Under the pieces are notes generated by a model, which ran no database searches, was not told the origin of the DNA, and saw only the letters and a list, made by a program, of their open reading frames with translations. Below, one piece after another: positions 37,952-47,064 of a stretch of 64,000 nucleotides of DNA (position 1 is its first letter; every line of letters starts with the position of its first letter). The DNA is taken from assembly GCF_013282155.1 (NCBI RefSeq), contig NZ_BLWI01000005.1:62001-126000 (forward strand). The letters run 5' to 3'. This DNA comes from Sulfitobacter sp. HGT1 (lineage in GTDB: Bacteria; Pseudomonadota; Alphaproteobacteria; Rhodobacterales; Rhodobacteraceae). A program made the position numbers and the translations under genes.

Positions 37952-38290
37952 ATGTCTGACCAGAAGAAACCCAAAAAACCCTCACGCCAGCAGGTCTATA
38001 CCTTGCTGGTCGAAATCGGGCGCAAAGAAGGTGACGGATTGCCGGACAAGGCGACGGGTGCCGCGCTGATGTGCTTTGCCTCTGGCATAGACGAGGCCGA
38101 AGCCGTGCGTGAAACCGTCGCGATCCTGAAACAGGCCGATACAAACCCGCTGGATGTGACCGGCTATGGCACATTGGCTGAACGCGAGGCCGAGGGCCAC
38201 GAGATCGACGAAGAAGAACGCGCCTTGATGGCACGGGCTTTGGACGAGAACTCGGTCATTATTGCGCAGATGACGCCGTTTTTCGACTGA
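37952..38290 (+). CDS. Conserved-looking protein of unknown function (112 residues)
   Basis: A 112-residue acidic, soluble protein that starts MSDQKKPKKPSRQQVYTLL. It contains a helical stretch with GDGLPDKATGAALMCFASGIDEAEAV, and ends in QMTPFFD. I do not recognise the family. ATG 37952 directly follows the T run of the preceding terminator; the frame could also start four codons earlier inside the hairpin. Either way the ribosome site would be GGTGG within the stem, so translation could depend on hairpin opening, or the message could begin nearly at the start codon. It is convergent with the Hint-domain gene with no gap. Confidence 0.65.
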   Translation: MSDQKKPKKPSRQQVYTLLVEIGRKEGDGLPDKATGAALMCFASGIDEAEAVRETVAILKQADTNPLDVTGYGTLAEREAEGHEIDEEERALMARALDENSVIIAQMTPFFD

Positions 38291-39385
38291 TCAGGCGGCG
38301 CGGCGGCTGGCGAGTGTGATTGCCTCGAACCACTTTAGGACAGGATGCGCCGGCTGACCGTGTTCGGGCAGCAGGTTGCGGTCGAAACCGGCCAGAACGC
38401 TGCTGGCCATGTGCACAGGCTGGCGGCGCAGGCGACCGATATAGAGGCTTTCCGCAGGGGCACCTGCCGCGAGCATCGTTTCATGGGCGGGCAGCAACAG
38501 TTGCGAATAGGTGATCGTGGGCCCGCAGGTTTCTTGCAAGGCAGCAAACCCGTTGACCAGATGGCGTGCGGGGATCAGCACAGCCTCTTTGGCGAAAAGA
38601 TACTCGACCTCTGGCCCATCGATAACAAGCCGCTGGTCGGGGGCAACGACGATATCCTGTTGCAAGCCGAAATAGGGCGCGCGTAACCGGATAGGGGCAT
38701 AGCTGCCGCGCGCCGGGACCGTTCTGGAAACAGTTTCCAGCACAGGCACTACGCCTGAATCCTGCGTCATCACGGTGTCACCGCGTTTGAGCTGCGACAG
38801 CGGCTTGAACCCCCAAGGCGTCGCAAGCGGCGTTGATGGCAAAAGCGATGGCATCGGGCCGATCGGTTCGACCCTGCTGGAAAGTGCTGCAAAGATCACA
38901 TCGGATGAAAACGTCTGATCGCCACGGCCCAGCATCATATTGCGCAGGTCTTCGATCGAGATCGGTTTAGGGTTGCAAACAGGCACCGTTACGACGCGAT
39001 TGCTTTCGGGGTGTTCCATGGCAAGGCGGCCCCATTTCGCGGTGCTGTCCCACGAATAGGTGATGCGCAGCACTTCATTCCGGCCACTGTCTTTGTGCTG
39101 GATTGCGGCATGGGTGATATCGTTGCCCTGCACCTGCACCAAGGCGACACCACCGCCCGGAATCGCCTGAAATGTCAGGCTGCGAAGCCATGGGAATGTC
39201 GACTTGTACCCCAGCAAAAGCTGCGGCCTGCCATCGGGGGCCTGCCGCGTTTCGAACATGATACTGCCGCTGGTCAGCAGGTCGTCATCTTGGGTGCCGC
39301 ACACTGGGGCATCCCGTTTGTCGTGGCCGATCCCGAAGCAGGAAAACCGGCGGTCGTCTTTATCTGCCAATGCGATCCAGGTCAT
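38291..39385 (-). CDS. Hint-domain protein with degenerate catalytic residues
   Basis: A 364-residue protein. The N-terminal about 170 residues are beta-rich and unrecognised. Residues 178-320 align with the Hint (hedgehog/intein-type autoprocessing) domain of the neighbouring upstream gene: PSLLPSTPLATP against PCFVAGTLIATP, and VVAPDQRLVI against LVSPLHRVLI. The nucleophilic cysteine is thus replaced by S180 and the histidine by Q251, so self-cleavage is unlikely unless serine substitutes. No signal peptide is seen. It starts three bases after the upstream Hint gene stops (both leftward), so the two are an operon and probably ancient duplicates of the domain. The biological role is unknown. 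Confidence 0.8.
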   Translation of the reverse strand: MTWIALADKDDRRFSCFGIGHDKRDAPVCGTQDDDLLTSGSIMFETRQAPDGRPQLLLGYKSTFPWLRSLTFQAIPGGGVALVQVQGNDITHAAIQHKDSGRNEVLRITYSWDSTAKWGRLAMEHPESNRVVTVPVCNPKPISIEDLRNMMLGRGDQTFSSDVIFAALSSRVEPIGPMPSLLPSTPLATPWGFKPLSQLKRGDTVMTQDSGVVPVLETVSRTVPARGSYAPIRLRAPYFGLQQDIVVAPDQRLVIDGPEVEYLFAKEAVLIPARHLVNGFAALQETCGPTITYSQLLLPAHETMLAAGAPAESLYIGRLRRQPVHMASSVLAGFDRNLLPEHGQPAHPVLKWFEAITLASRRAA

Positions 39386-39388
39386 CGG

Positions 39389-40969
39389 TCAGGCCACCAT
39401 GCCGGAACAAAGAATGCCGGCCTCGAACCGTTTCAACGTCCTGCGCGCCGCCTGAGAATATCCCTGCCCCGTTTTAGGGTCGATTTCGGGGAAGATCGCA
39501 CAGATTTCCGCAATTGTTTCGGCCTCAAAGCTTTCACAGGTTTGCGGGCCGGGCAAATAGCTTTCGGTTTCCAGACCCTCTGAAAAGATCACCTGATGAC
39601 GGTCAAACATCAGATGTACGTATTCGACCTGCCCTCCTTCGCGGCGTGTGACGGTGGCGTCATTGACCAGATCTCGGGCGGCGACCAGCACTTCGGCCTC
39701 GCCAAACAGTATTTCGGCCAGATTATCCCGGATCAAAACCCGGTGCAGCGGCGATACCAGCAGATCACGATGTTCACCAAAAGTATTGGCACGAATATGG
39801 ATCGGCGCGAATTTCCCCGTGGCGGCAACTGTGCGCGTCCCGATCCAGCGCAAGGGTTGCGGGCCGTCATCCTGGGTCAATACCAGATCGCCAGGCATCA
39901 AGTCTTCGGCTGGACGTTCGCCATCGGGTGTCGCAATCAACGTGCCCGCCACAAAGCAGGGAATGGAGCTGGCATTGACCATGCCAATATCTGTTTCGAC
40001 GCCATCTGTGACCGTATAGGTAAAGTTGAAATCTTCGGTGTCACCGTCCCCGTCAACGGTCAAGGTTCCATCGCTGTTAAGGGTAACAGACTGGCCCGTG
40101 GGCAGCAGGATTTGCGCGCCGACAGCCGCGACCTGCCCGTTGATATGGGTGATCGTCAGCAAGCTGTTGTTGGCGCTGACATCATTGCCAAGCACATCAA
40201 CGACTCTGGTTCCGTTCGGGTACACCGCGAAGCTGTCCGTCAGGGCGACCAGATCCGTCTGGACCGAATTGGCCGCGATCATCAGGTTTGAATCATATCC
40301 CGAGTCGCTGACATCGGCGATGGCGATCCGGATGGAGTTGGTCTCGTTGGGGATGACATTCATGGTCAGCGTCATCGTGATGGTAAAGCCGTCCATCTCG
40401 GTGTTGTAGGCATCGTTGGTGTTATCAACATACATGTTGATGTTGTTGGCAGTGTTAATGTTTCCGGGGTCCATGTCGCCGTCACCGACGGCCAGTTGAA
40501 CTTCTTGGCCATTGATCCACACGCCAAAGAAATCCTGATAGATCGAGTTTTGGAATTCCGGATACTCTTCGGACGAGAAAACAAATTGCATCGTCATCAG
40601 GCTGCTGGTGGGTATGAAATCAACATCCAGGATCGCGGCATCGTAGGTGTTGGCACCTGCTGCGGCATTCAGCTGGGCGTTATCGTTGATGCCCGATGTA
40701 TTGGTAGAGGTGCTGTTGCTTTGGTTCGAAGAGCCGAAAAAATTGGTGAAATCCTGGGCGTCGCCCGTCGACAAGATGATTCCGCTGTCGCTCGGGGCCA
40801 CGCCGGGTGCGATTGTATCTGCATTTGAATAGGTGCCCGCGCTGTCGATATCGCCGGAATAGCTTGCGCTGATAACGGTGACGCCGCTGCCAAAGATGGT
40901 CTGCGCAAGATCAAGGGCGGTCGTGCCCTCGCGCATTGTCTCAATCGGAAGTTCAGATGCTGCTACCAT
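39389..40969 (-). CDS. Choice-of-anchor L and Hint-domain surface protein
   Basis: A 526-residue, acidic, Asn/Asp/Thr-rich protein. Residues about 27-235 look like a choice-of-anchor L domain (FSSEEYPEF, YQDFFGVWING). About 240-325 is an Ig or VCBS-like repeat (VVDVLGNDVSANN). Residues 337-470 form a Hint domain with an intact C338 (PCFVAGTLIATPDG) and H409 (SPLHRVL). Such proteins are common in Rhodobacterales and are probably exported without a classical signal, possibly by a type I system, with the Hint domain supporting self-processing. Export and processing are inference. It is the first gene of a two-gene leftward unit with the degenerate Hint protein. The 270-base upstream spacer shows no other feature. 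Confidence 0.85.
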   Translation of the reverse strand: MVAASELPIETMREGTTALDLAQTIFGSGVTVISASYSGDIDSAGTYSNADTIAPGVAPSDSGIILSTGDAQDFTNFFGSSNQSNSTSTNTSGINDNAQLNAAAGANTYDAAILDVDFIPTSSLMTMQFVFSSEEYPEFQNSIYQDFFGVWINGQEVQLAVGDGDMDPGNINTANNINMYVDNTNDAYNTEMDGFTITMTLTMNVIPNETNSIRIAIADVSDSGYDSNLMIAANSVQTDLVALTDSFAVYPNGTRVVDVLGNDVSANNSLLTITHINGQVAAVGAQILLPTGQSVTLNSDGTLTVDGDGDTEDFNFTYTVTDGVETDIGMVNASSIPCFVAGTLIATPDGERPAEDLMPGDLVLTQDDGPQPLRWIGTRTVAATGKFAPIHIRANTFGEHRDLLVSPLHRVLIRDNLAEILFGEAEVLVAARDLVNDATVTRREGGQVEYVHLMFDRHQVIFSEGLETESYLPGPQTCESFEAETIAEICAIFPEIDPKTGQGYSQAARRTLKRFEAGILCSGMVA

Positions 40970-41242
40970 TGCCTGTTACCCCAAAGCGTAAACGAGACAG
41001 CGCAGTTCAGCATGATCCATCACGGATTGATCCCGTGTTTGGTCAGTTTTTATTTTTGATGGATGACCCGGTTTTCCGGTGCCATGCCTGCTGATGCCCT
41101 GCCTCGGGTATATTTATTGCTCTAATGATAGCACGGAAATTTACTGAGTGTTAATCTTTTCCTTGCCATCCCCCTTGGCACCGCGCTTTTTTCGCCACAA
41201 GTGTAGGGAAATGAACAGAAAACATGTGTAGAGGATCCGAGA

Positions 41243-42388
41243 ATGCCCAAGATTGACCCTGTCGAGTTGACTGCAAAGCTGGTGAAATGCCCTTCGGTGA
41301 CACCTGCTGACGCGGGGGCGTTGGACATTCTTCACGATTTGCTAAGCGGTGCTGGCTTTGACTGTGCTTGGGCGGATCGCGGCGGCATCCGGAATCTGTT
41401 CGCGCGGTGGGGCAACAAGGGCAATACGCGCAGTTTCGGGTTTAACGGCCACACCGATGTGGTGCCCGTCGGCAACGAGGCGGATTGGAAATACCCCCCC
41501 TTTGGTGCCGAGATCAAAGACGGCATCATGTACGGGCGCGGCACAACGGATATGAAATCAGGTGTCGCGGCGTTTGCTGCGGCTGCGGTTGATTTCGTGC
41601 GTGACACGCCGCCGGACGGGTCGATCGTGCTGACCATCACCGGCGATGAAGAGGCCGAAGGCGTCGACGGGACGCTGGCGCTGCTGGATTATATGGAACA
41701 AGCGGGCGAGCGGATGGATGTCTGTCTGGTTGGCGAACCCACATGTCCCAACAAAATGGGCGAGATGATCAAGATCGGCCGCCGTGGATCACTGAACGCG
41801 CATTTCCGCATTATCGGCAAGCAAGGCCATGCTGCCTATCCGCACCGTGCCAACAATCCGCTGCCCGCGATGATGCGCCTGATGGACCAGTTGGCGTCGC
41901 ACAATCTTGATAATGGGACCGACCATTTTGACCCCTCCACGCTGGCGGTGGTCACGGTTGATACCGGAAACCCTGCCACCAATGTCATTCCGGCCGAATG
42001 CCGTGGCACGGTCAATATCCGCTTTAACGATACCCATTCCGGTGCCAGCCTGACCGAATGGCTGGAAACGCAGGCTGCTGCCATTCGCGATGCGTTCGGC
42101 GTTGTTGTCGAACTAACGGTGAAAATCTCGGGGGAAAGTTTTATCACGCCTCCGGGTGCGCTGTCTGATCTGGTGTCCAGGGCGGTTGCCGCCGAAACAG
42201 GCGTGACCCCTGAACTGTCCACGACCGGGGGCACATCTGACGCGCGGTTCGTGAAAAACCACTGTCCGGTCGTCGAATTCGGCCTTGTCGGGCAATCCAT
42301 GCACGCGGTCGATGAAAACGTGGAAGTCGCGCAAATTCACCAGCTCAAGGGGATTTATTCGCGGATTCTAAAGGATTATTTCGCATGA
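41243..42388 (+). CDS. dapE: Succinyl-diaminopimelate desuccinylase
   Basis: A 381-residue M20-family zinc hydrolase that releases succinate from N-succinyl-LL-diaminopimelate in the lysine and cell-wall pathway. Metal-site motifs are [32 protein letters not shown] and HCPVVEFG, all typical of DapE. GAGG lies eight bases before ATG 41243. The stop overlaps the GNAT gene start (ATGA), beginning a four-gene rightward series. Substrate assignment rests on overall DapE-like sequence plus the presence of dapD nearby. Confidence 0.95.
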   Translation: MPKIDPVELTAKLVKCPSVTPADAGALDILHDLLSGAGFDCAWADRGGIRNLFARWGNKGNTRSFGFNGHTDVVPVGNEADWKYPPFGAEIKDGIMYGRGTTDMKSGVAAFAAAAVDFVRDTPPDGSIVLTITGDEEAEGVDGTLALLDYMEQAGERMDVCLVGEPTCPNKMGEMIKIGRRGSLNAHFRIIGKQGHAAYPHRANNPLPAMMRLMDQLASHNLDNGTDHFDPSTLAVVTVDTGNPATNVIPAECRGTVNIRFNDTHSGASLTEWLETQAAAIRDAFGVVVELTVKISGESFITPPGALSDLVSRAVAAETGVTPELSTTGGTSDARFVKNHCPVVEFGLVGQSMHAVDENVEVAQIHQLKGIYSRILKDYFA

Positions 42389-42807
42389 GCTTGGACATTG
42401 CCGTGACCCAGGACCTTGCCAGTTGCCATCTGTTGCGCCGGATTGTGTTTATCGAGGAACAGGGCGTTTCCGAAGCCGAAGAACTGGATGATCTTGACGG
42501 GTCGTCGATCCATCTTCTTGCGACGGAACATGACCTGCCCATCGGAACGGCCCGCATGCAGATCAAGGGCGATATCGCCAAGATCGGTCGGGTTTGCGTG
42601 CTAAAGGCACACCGTGGGACGGGGCTCGGCGCGGCGCTGATCCGCGCTGCGATTGATGTGGCACGCCAGCACTCCGGTGTCACAACCGCCAAGCTGGGCG
42701 CGCAGGTTCACGCATTGGGGTTCTATGAGAAACTGGGTTTCGTCGCGCAGGGGCCGATCTTTGACGATGCGGGCATAGATCACCGCGAAATGGTGCTGCC
42801 CCTTTGA
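42385..42807 (+). CDS. GNAT-family N-acetyltransferase
   Basis: A 140-residue acetyl-CoA-dependent transferase. The acetyl-CoA binding motif is in [22 protein letters not shown] (R/Q-x2-G-x-G/A pattern), and an ending of [14 protein letters not shown] is typical of the fold. It overlaps dapE by four bases and the next gene by four bases. The family resembles ElaA/YjcF-type proteins, but the acceptor substrate cannot be read from the sequence. Coupling with dapE suggests, without proof, a metabolic partner in the same pathway. Confidence 0.88.
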   Translation: MSLDIAVTQDLASCHLLRRIVFIEEQGVSEAEELDDLDGSSIHLLATEHDLPIGTARMQIKGDIAKIGRVCVLKAHRGTGLGAALIRAAIDVARQHSGVTTAKLGAQVHALGFYEKLGFVAQGPIFDDAGIDHREMVLPL

Positions 42808-43406
42808 AGGGGACGCTGGTTGTCATGGTGAAAGAGCCACGGCCGGGACGGGTGAAAACCCGTTTGGGCCGTGATCTGGGCATGACGGCTGCGGCATGGT
42901 GGTTTCGCCACCAAACCCGCCGCTTGATCCGCAACATTCAAGACCCGCGCTGGAACGTGATGCTTGCCGTTGCCCCTGATCGCGCGGGCCTTGCCAGTCG
43001 TGTCTGGCCCGCGCATCTGGCGCGCGTGCCGCAGGGCCGTGGCGATTTGGGCGACCGTATGGGGCGCATGTTGCGGGGGATGCCACCGGGGCCTGTCTGT
43101 GTGATCGGGGCCGATATCCCCGGTATCAATCGCGCGGAAATCGCGAAAGCCTTTCGTGCCTTGGGCGGTCATGATGCTGTTTTCGGGCCTGCGCCGGATG
43201 GTGGCTATTGGCTGGTTGGGTTGAAACGTATGCGCCCTGTTCCGCCCAAGCTGTTCACGGGTGTGCGTTGGTCGACGCAGCATGCGCTGGCTGATACGAT
43301 CGCCACATTGCCGGATCATCGCATCACCCAAATCGCGACTTTGCAAGACGTTGATACAATCGACGATTTGCCCATGACGAAGCGGGGTGCGCGTGCTACC
43401 TCGTAA
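42804..43406 (+). CDS. DUF2064-type glycosyltransferase-like protein (TTG start)
   Basis: A 200-residue protein of the DUF2064/TIGR04282 group, a GT-A-like nucleotide-sugar fold. The signature is VKEPRPGRVKTRLGRDLG at the N-terminus, then GADIPGI (DxD-like) and FGPAPDGGYWLVGL. The start is taken as TTG 42804 because only that gives the full N-terminal strand ([11 protein letters not shown]) before the motif, and it overlaps the GNAT stop as TTGA; ATG 42825 would truncate the first strand. Some relatives act in arsenosugar synthesis, but nothing else here supports that. It is the third gene of the dapE series. Confidence 0.82.
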   Translation: MKGTLVVMVKEPRPGRVKTRLGRDLGMTAAAWWFRHQTRRLIRNIQDPRWNVMLAVAPDRAGLASRVWPAHLARVPQGRGDLGDRMGRMLRGMPPGPVCVIGADIPGINRAEIAKAFRALGGHDAVFGPAPDGGYWLVGLKRMRPVPPKLFTGVRWSTQHALADTIATLPDHRITQIATLQDVDTIDDLPMTKRGARATS

Positions 43407-43409
43407 TGC

Positions 43410-45677
43410 ATGAGCAAAATACCATCCAAGCCCGAAATTCTTGATTGGATCGCCGCCAATCCGACCCTGACCGCCAAGCGTGACATCGCAAAGGCCTTCG
43501 GGATCAAAGGTGCTGCGCGTATCGATCTTAAGCGTGTGTTGAAAGAGCTGGAAGCAGACGGCCATCTGGAAAAGCGCAAACGCAGCTATAACAACCCTGA
43601 CCGTTTGCCGCCTGTGTCTGTTTTGCAGATCACCGGGCCTGACAAGGACGGCGATCTGTTCGCCAAACCGATGGAATGGGCAGGCGAAGGGGTTGAACCC
43701 ATTGTGCTGGTTATTCCGCGTGCCTCTGACCCGGCTTTGGGGGCAGGGGACCGCATTCTGGCCCGCCTGACGTTGGTCACGGGCGAGGATTACCATTACG
43801 AGGCACGGCTGATCCGCCGCATTGGTGCAAACCCGCAAAGGGTGCTGGGTATTTTCCGCAAGGCGACCGAAGGCGGTCGTATAATTCCCATCGACAAGGG
43901 CAGCGACAAGGAATGGACCGTCGCCGCGGATGCGACCTATGGCGCAAAAGACGGGGAATTGGTCGAGGCAGAGCAGGCGGGCCCCAAGGGCCGTATGGGC
44001 CTGCCCCGCGCGCGTATCGTGGACCGGCTTGGCGACCCGTCCGCGCCCAAAGCGGTGTCGCTGATTGCCATTCACCAGCATGGTATCCCTGATGCATTTC
44101 CCGATGATGTGATGGCGCAGGCTGACGAAGCCACGCCCGTTGGCCTGAAAGGCCGCGAGGATTTACGTGACCTTCCGTTGATCACCATCGATCCGTCGGA
44201 TGCGCGTGACCATGATGATGCCTGTTACGCCCATGCCGACGAAGACCCGAAAAACGAGGGTGGTCATGTGGTCTGGGTCGCGATTGCGGACGTGGCTGCT
44301 TATGTCACGCCCGGATCTGCGCTGGACCGCGAGGCGCGCAAGCGGGGGAATTCGACCTATTTCCCCGACCGTGTTGTGCCGATGTTGCCGGATCGTTTGT
44401 CGGGTGACTTGTGTTCCTTGCACGAAGGCGTGCCACGCGCCTGTATCGCTGTGCGGATGGTGCTGGATGCCCAAGGCAAAAAGCTCGGTCACAGTTTTCA
44501 TCGTGGTCTGATGCGGTCCCCCGCATCGCTGCATTACGAAGAAGTCCAGGACGCGATCGAGGGACGCCCGAATGATCGCACAGGCCCTTTGTTAGAGCCT
44601 GTTCTAGAGCCTATTTATGCAGCCTACGCCGCGCTCAAGGCGGCCCGCACCGACCGTCAGCCGCTTGACCTTGATCTGCCCGAGCGGCGGATCGAGCTGG
44701 ACCCTGACGGAACAGTGAAGTCGGTGAATTTCAAGGAACGGCTGGACGCACATCGGCTGATCGAAGAATTCATGGTGCTGGCAAATGTCGCCGCTGCCGA
44801 AACCCTGCTGGAGAAAAAGACCCCGCTGCTGTTTCGTATCCACGAGGAACCAACGGTCGCCAAGCTGGACGTTTTGCGCGAAACGGCACAAGCGGCGGGA
44901 TACACCTTGGGCAAGGGCCAGGTGCTGCACACACGTCATCTGAACAAGCTGCTGAACGATGCGGCTGGCACGGATGATGCAGAGCTAATCAACATTTCGA
45001 CCCTGCGGTCGATGACCCAAGCCTATTACGGGCCGGCACATATCGGGCATTTTGGTCTGGCACTTCGGTCTTACGCGCATTTCACGTCACCGATCCGGCG
45101 CTATGCTGATCTGCTGGTGCACCGTGCGCTGATCACCGCGCATGGCTGGGGCAAGGATGGCCTGTCACCTCAGGATATCGACGAGATCGAACAAACTGGC
45201 GCGCATATTTCGGACACCGAACGCCGGTCGATGACAGCGGAACGGGACACGACGGACCGCTATCTTGCGGCCTATCTGTCCGAACGTGTGGGCAACGAAT
45301 TCTCGGGCCGGATCAGCGGTATCGCCCGGTTCGGGGCCTTTGTGAAACTGGATGAAACCGGTGCCGATGGCCTGCTGCCGATGCGGGCCTTGGGGCGGGA
45401 GTATTTCCACTTCGACGCTGAGGCGAACACGTTGATGGGGTCGGATACCGGGCTTTTGATCGGCATTGGCCAGCGCGTGACCGTGCGCCTGACTGAGGCG
45501 GTTCCCGTCACGGGCGGCATCGCGCTTGAGCTGCTGACGCTGGAAGGCAAGGCACTGCCGCAAGGCGGGCGGGGCGGTCGTGGACCTGCCGGGCGTACAA
45601 ATCCGAAACGCAAAGGCGTCAAAGCCAAGCGCAAGGCGGATAAGGTCAAACGCAAGGTAAAGCGGACTCGGCAGTAG
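43410..45677 (+). CDS. rnr: Ribonuclease R
   Basis: A 755-residue 3'-to-5' exoribonuclease that degrades structured RNA and helps in rRNA and tmRNA quality control. The order is an N-terminal helix-turn-helix-like and cold-shock region, the RNB catalytic domain with metal-binding aspartates in IDPSDARDHDDACY, an S1 domain near the C-terminus (GNEFSGRISGIARFGAFVKL), and a very basic Lys/Arg tail. The ATG follows the previous stop by three bases, with no good ribosome site of its own, so re-initiation is likely. Length is normal. Confidence 0.95.
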   Translation: MSKIPSKPEILDWIAANPTLTAKRDIAKAFGIKGAARIDLKRVLKELEADGHLEKRKRSYNNPDRLPPVSVLQITGPDKDGDLFAKPMEWAGEGVEPIVLVIPRASDPALGAGDRILARLTLVTGEDYHYEARLIRRIGANPQRVLGIFRKATEGGRIIPIDKGSDKEWTVAADATYGAKDGELVEAEQAGPKGRMGLPRARIVDRLGDPSAPKAVSLIAIHQHGIPDAFPDDVMAQADEATPVGLKGREDLRDLPLITIDPSDARDHDDACYAHADEDPKNEGGHVVWVAIADVAAYVTPGSALDREARKRGNSTYFPDRVVPMLPDRLSGDLCSLHEGVPRACIAVRMVLDAQGKKLGHSFHRGLMRSPASLHYEEVQDAIEGRPNDRTGPLLEPVLEPIYAAYAALKAARTDRQPLDLDLPERRIELDPDGTVKSVNFKERLDAHRLIEEFMVLANVAAAETLLEKKTPLLFRIHEEPTVAKLDVLRETAQAAGYTLGKGQVLHTRHLNKLLNDAAGTDDAELINISTLRSMTQAYYGPAHIGHFGLALRSYAHFTSPIRRYADLLVHRALITAHGWGKDGLSPQDIDEIEQTGAHISDTERRSMTAERDTTDRYLAAYLSERVGNEFSGRISGIARFGAFVKLDETGADGLLPMRALGREYFHFDAEANTLMGSDTGLLIGIGQRVTVRLTEAVPVTGGIALELLTLEGKALPQGGRGGRGPAGRTNPKRKGVKAKRKADKVKRKVKRTRQ

Positions 45678-45756
45678 CTTGCCCATGCCGCTGAAGGGAC
45701 TTTCTGCTGCGCCTGCTTGCCGGTAGGATTCGGGCGACAGGTGGAGGGTTGGCTGG

Positions 45757-46989
45757 ATGACATATGCAAGGGTTTGGGTGTTGGCCGCTGCGTTTGCCTT
45801 GGGGGCAGGCGCGGATGCCGTTGTGGCGCAGACAACACCCGATCAGGTCGAGGCGGGCAGCGATGCGGGGCTAGACCTGTGGATCGCTGAGTTTCGCGCA
45901 CGGGCGCTGGAGGCGGGTATCAAGGCTGATGTGTTCGATGCCGCGTTCGCTGGCGTATCTTACGATGAAAATGTCATTCGCAGAGATCGCAACCAGTCGG
46001 AGTTCACCAAGACGATTTGGGAATATCTGGAGACAGCGGCTTCGGATTTGCGGATCGCCAACGGTAAAAAGGCGCTTGAGAGCCAGCGGGCGGCGCTGGA
46101 AAAGATCGAAGCGCAATACGGGGTCGATAAAGAAGTCATTGTGGCGATCTGGGGGCTGGAAAGCGCTTATGGCACGTTTCGCGGCAGGGATAGCGCGATC
46201 AGATCACTCGCGTCGCTGGCCTATGACGGGCGGCGGCAGGCGTTTTTCGAGGCAGAACTGATGGACGCGCTACGGATTTTGCAGGCGGGCGATACCAGCC
46301 CCGCGCAAATGACCGGCAGTTGGGCGGGGGCCATGGGGCATACCCAGTTTATGCCGTCATCTTTTCAGCTTTATGCGGTTGATTTTACGGGCGACAGCAG
46401 GCGCGACATCTGGGGGGATGACCCGCGTGATGCGCTGGCATCCACCGCGGCCTATCTCAAGCACTTTGGCTGGACGCTGGGGCAGCCTTGGGGGGTAGAG
46501 GTGAACCTGCCGGACGGGTTTGACTATTTGTTGGCCAATCGCGAGATACTGAAAGCCCCCGAGGAATGGGCGGCGCTTGGGGTCGTGGGGGTCTCGGGCA
46601 AGGCGGTGCCAAACCATGGACCTGCGTCGATCTTGTTGCCGGGCGGTGCCGAGGGTGCTGCCTTTATGATCTTTTCGAATTTTGAAGTTATCGAGCGGTA
46701 CAACACGGCAGATGCCTATGTGATCGGCGTCGGCCATTTAAGTGACCGGATTGCAGGCAGTAAGCCGATCGCACAGGGCTGGCCGGTGCAAGACAGGGCG
46801 CTGACCTTTGATGAGCGGATCGAGTTGCAAACACGTCTGACGGCGCTTGGGTTTGATACGGTAAAGATCGATGCCAAGATCGGCCCGCTGACGATCAATG
46901 CTGTTCGGGATTTTCAGGTCGCGCAGGGGCTTTTGCCTGACGGGTATGCGTCCCCCCGGTTTCTGGACAGCGTGCGCGCGGCGCGGTAG
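45757..46989 (+). CDS. Lytic murein transglycosylase with peptidoglycan-binding domain
   Basis: A 410-residue periplasmic enzyme that cleaves peptidoglycan with formation of 1,6-anhydromuramic ends. A signal peptide (VWVLAAAFALGAGADAVVA) precedes an MltB-like SLT_2 domain with the catalytic glutamate in WGLESAYGTFRG and the conserved GAMGHTQFMPSSF stretch. A peptidoglycan-binding repeat lies at about 345-405 (RLTALGFDTVKIDAKIGPLTINAVRDFQ). It follows rnr by 79 bases and is convergent with the first ABC importer operon. Confidence 0.93.
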   Translation: MTYARVWVLAAAFALGAGADAVVAQTTPDQVEAGSDAGLDLWIAEFRARALEAGIKADVFDAAFAGVSYDENVIRRDRNQSEFTKTIWEYLETAASDLRIANGKKALESQRAALEKIEAQYGVDKEVIVAIWGLESAYGTFRGRDSAIRSLASLAYDGRRQAFFEAELMDALRILQAGDTSPAQMTGSWAGAMGHTQFMPSSFQLYAVDFTGDSRRDIWGDDPRDALASTAAYLKHFGWTLGQPWGVEVNLPDGFDYLLANREILKAPEEWAALGVVGVSGKAVPNHGPASILLPGGAEGAAFMIFSNFEVIERYNTADAYVIGVGHLSDRIAGSKPIAQGWPVQDRALTFDERIELQTRLTALGFDTVKIDAKIGPLTINAVRDFQVAQGLLPDGYASPRFLDSVRAAR

Positions 46990-46990
46990 C

Positions 46991-47024
46991 AAAAGAAAAC
47001 CCAAGACCCTGAGGGGTCTTGGGT
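46991..47024 (-). terminator. Terminator of the first polyamine-type ABC operon
   Basis: ACCCAAGACCC and GGGTCTTGGGT form an 11-bp perfect stem with loop TGAG (46999-47024). On the minus strand it is followed by TTTCTTTT. It lies about 40 bases after the last permease gene, beyond a repeat tail, and could also slow transcription from the lytic transglycosylase gene. Confidence 0.88.
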
Positions 47025-47030
47025 ATGCCT

Positions 47031-47060
47031 TCGGCGAGGATTTTAGTCCATTTGGAAGGG
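47031..47060 (+). repeat. Intergenic repeat tail near 47.04 kb
   Basis: CGGCGAGGATTTTAGTCCATTTGGAAGGGG shares GGATTT-AGTCCATTTGGAA with the units after tdh and serB. It lies between convergent operons next to a strong hairpin, the same context as the other copies. Confidence 0.6.
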
Positions 47061-47064
47061 GCTG

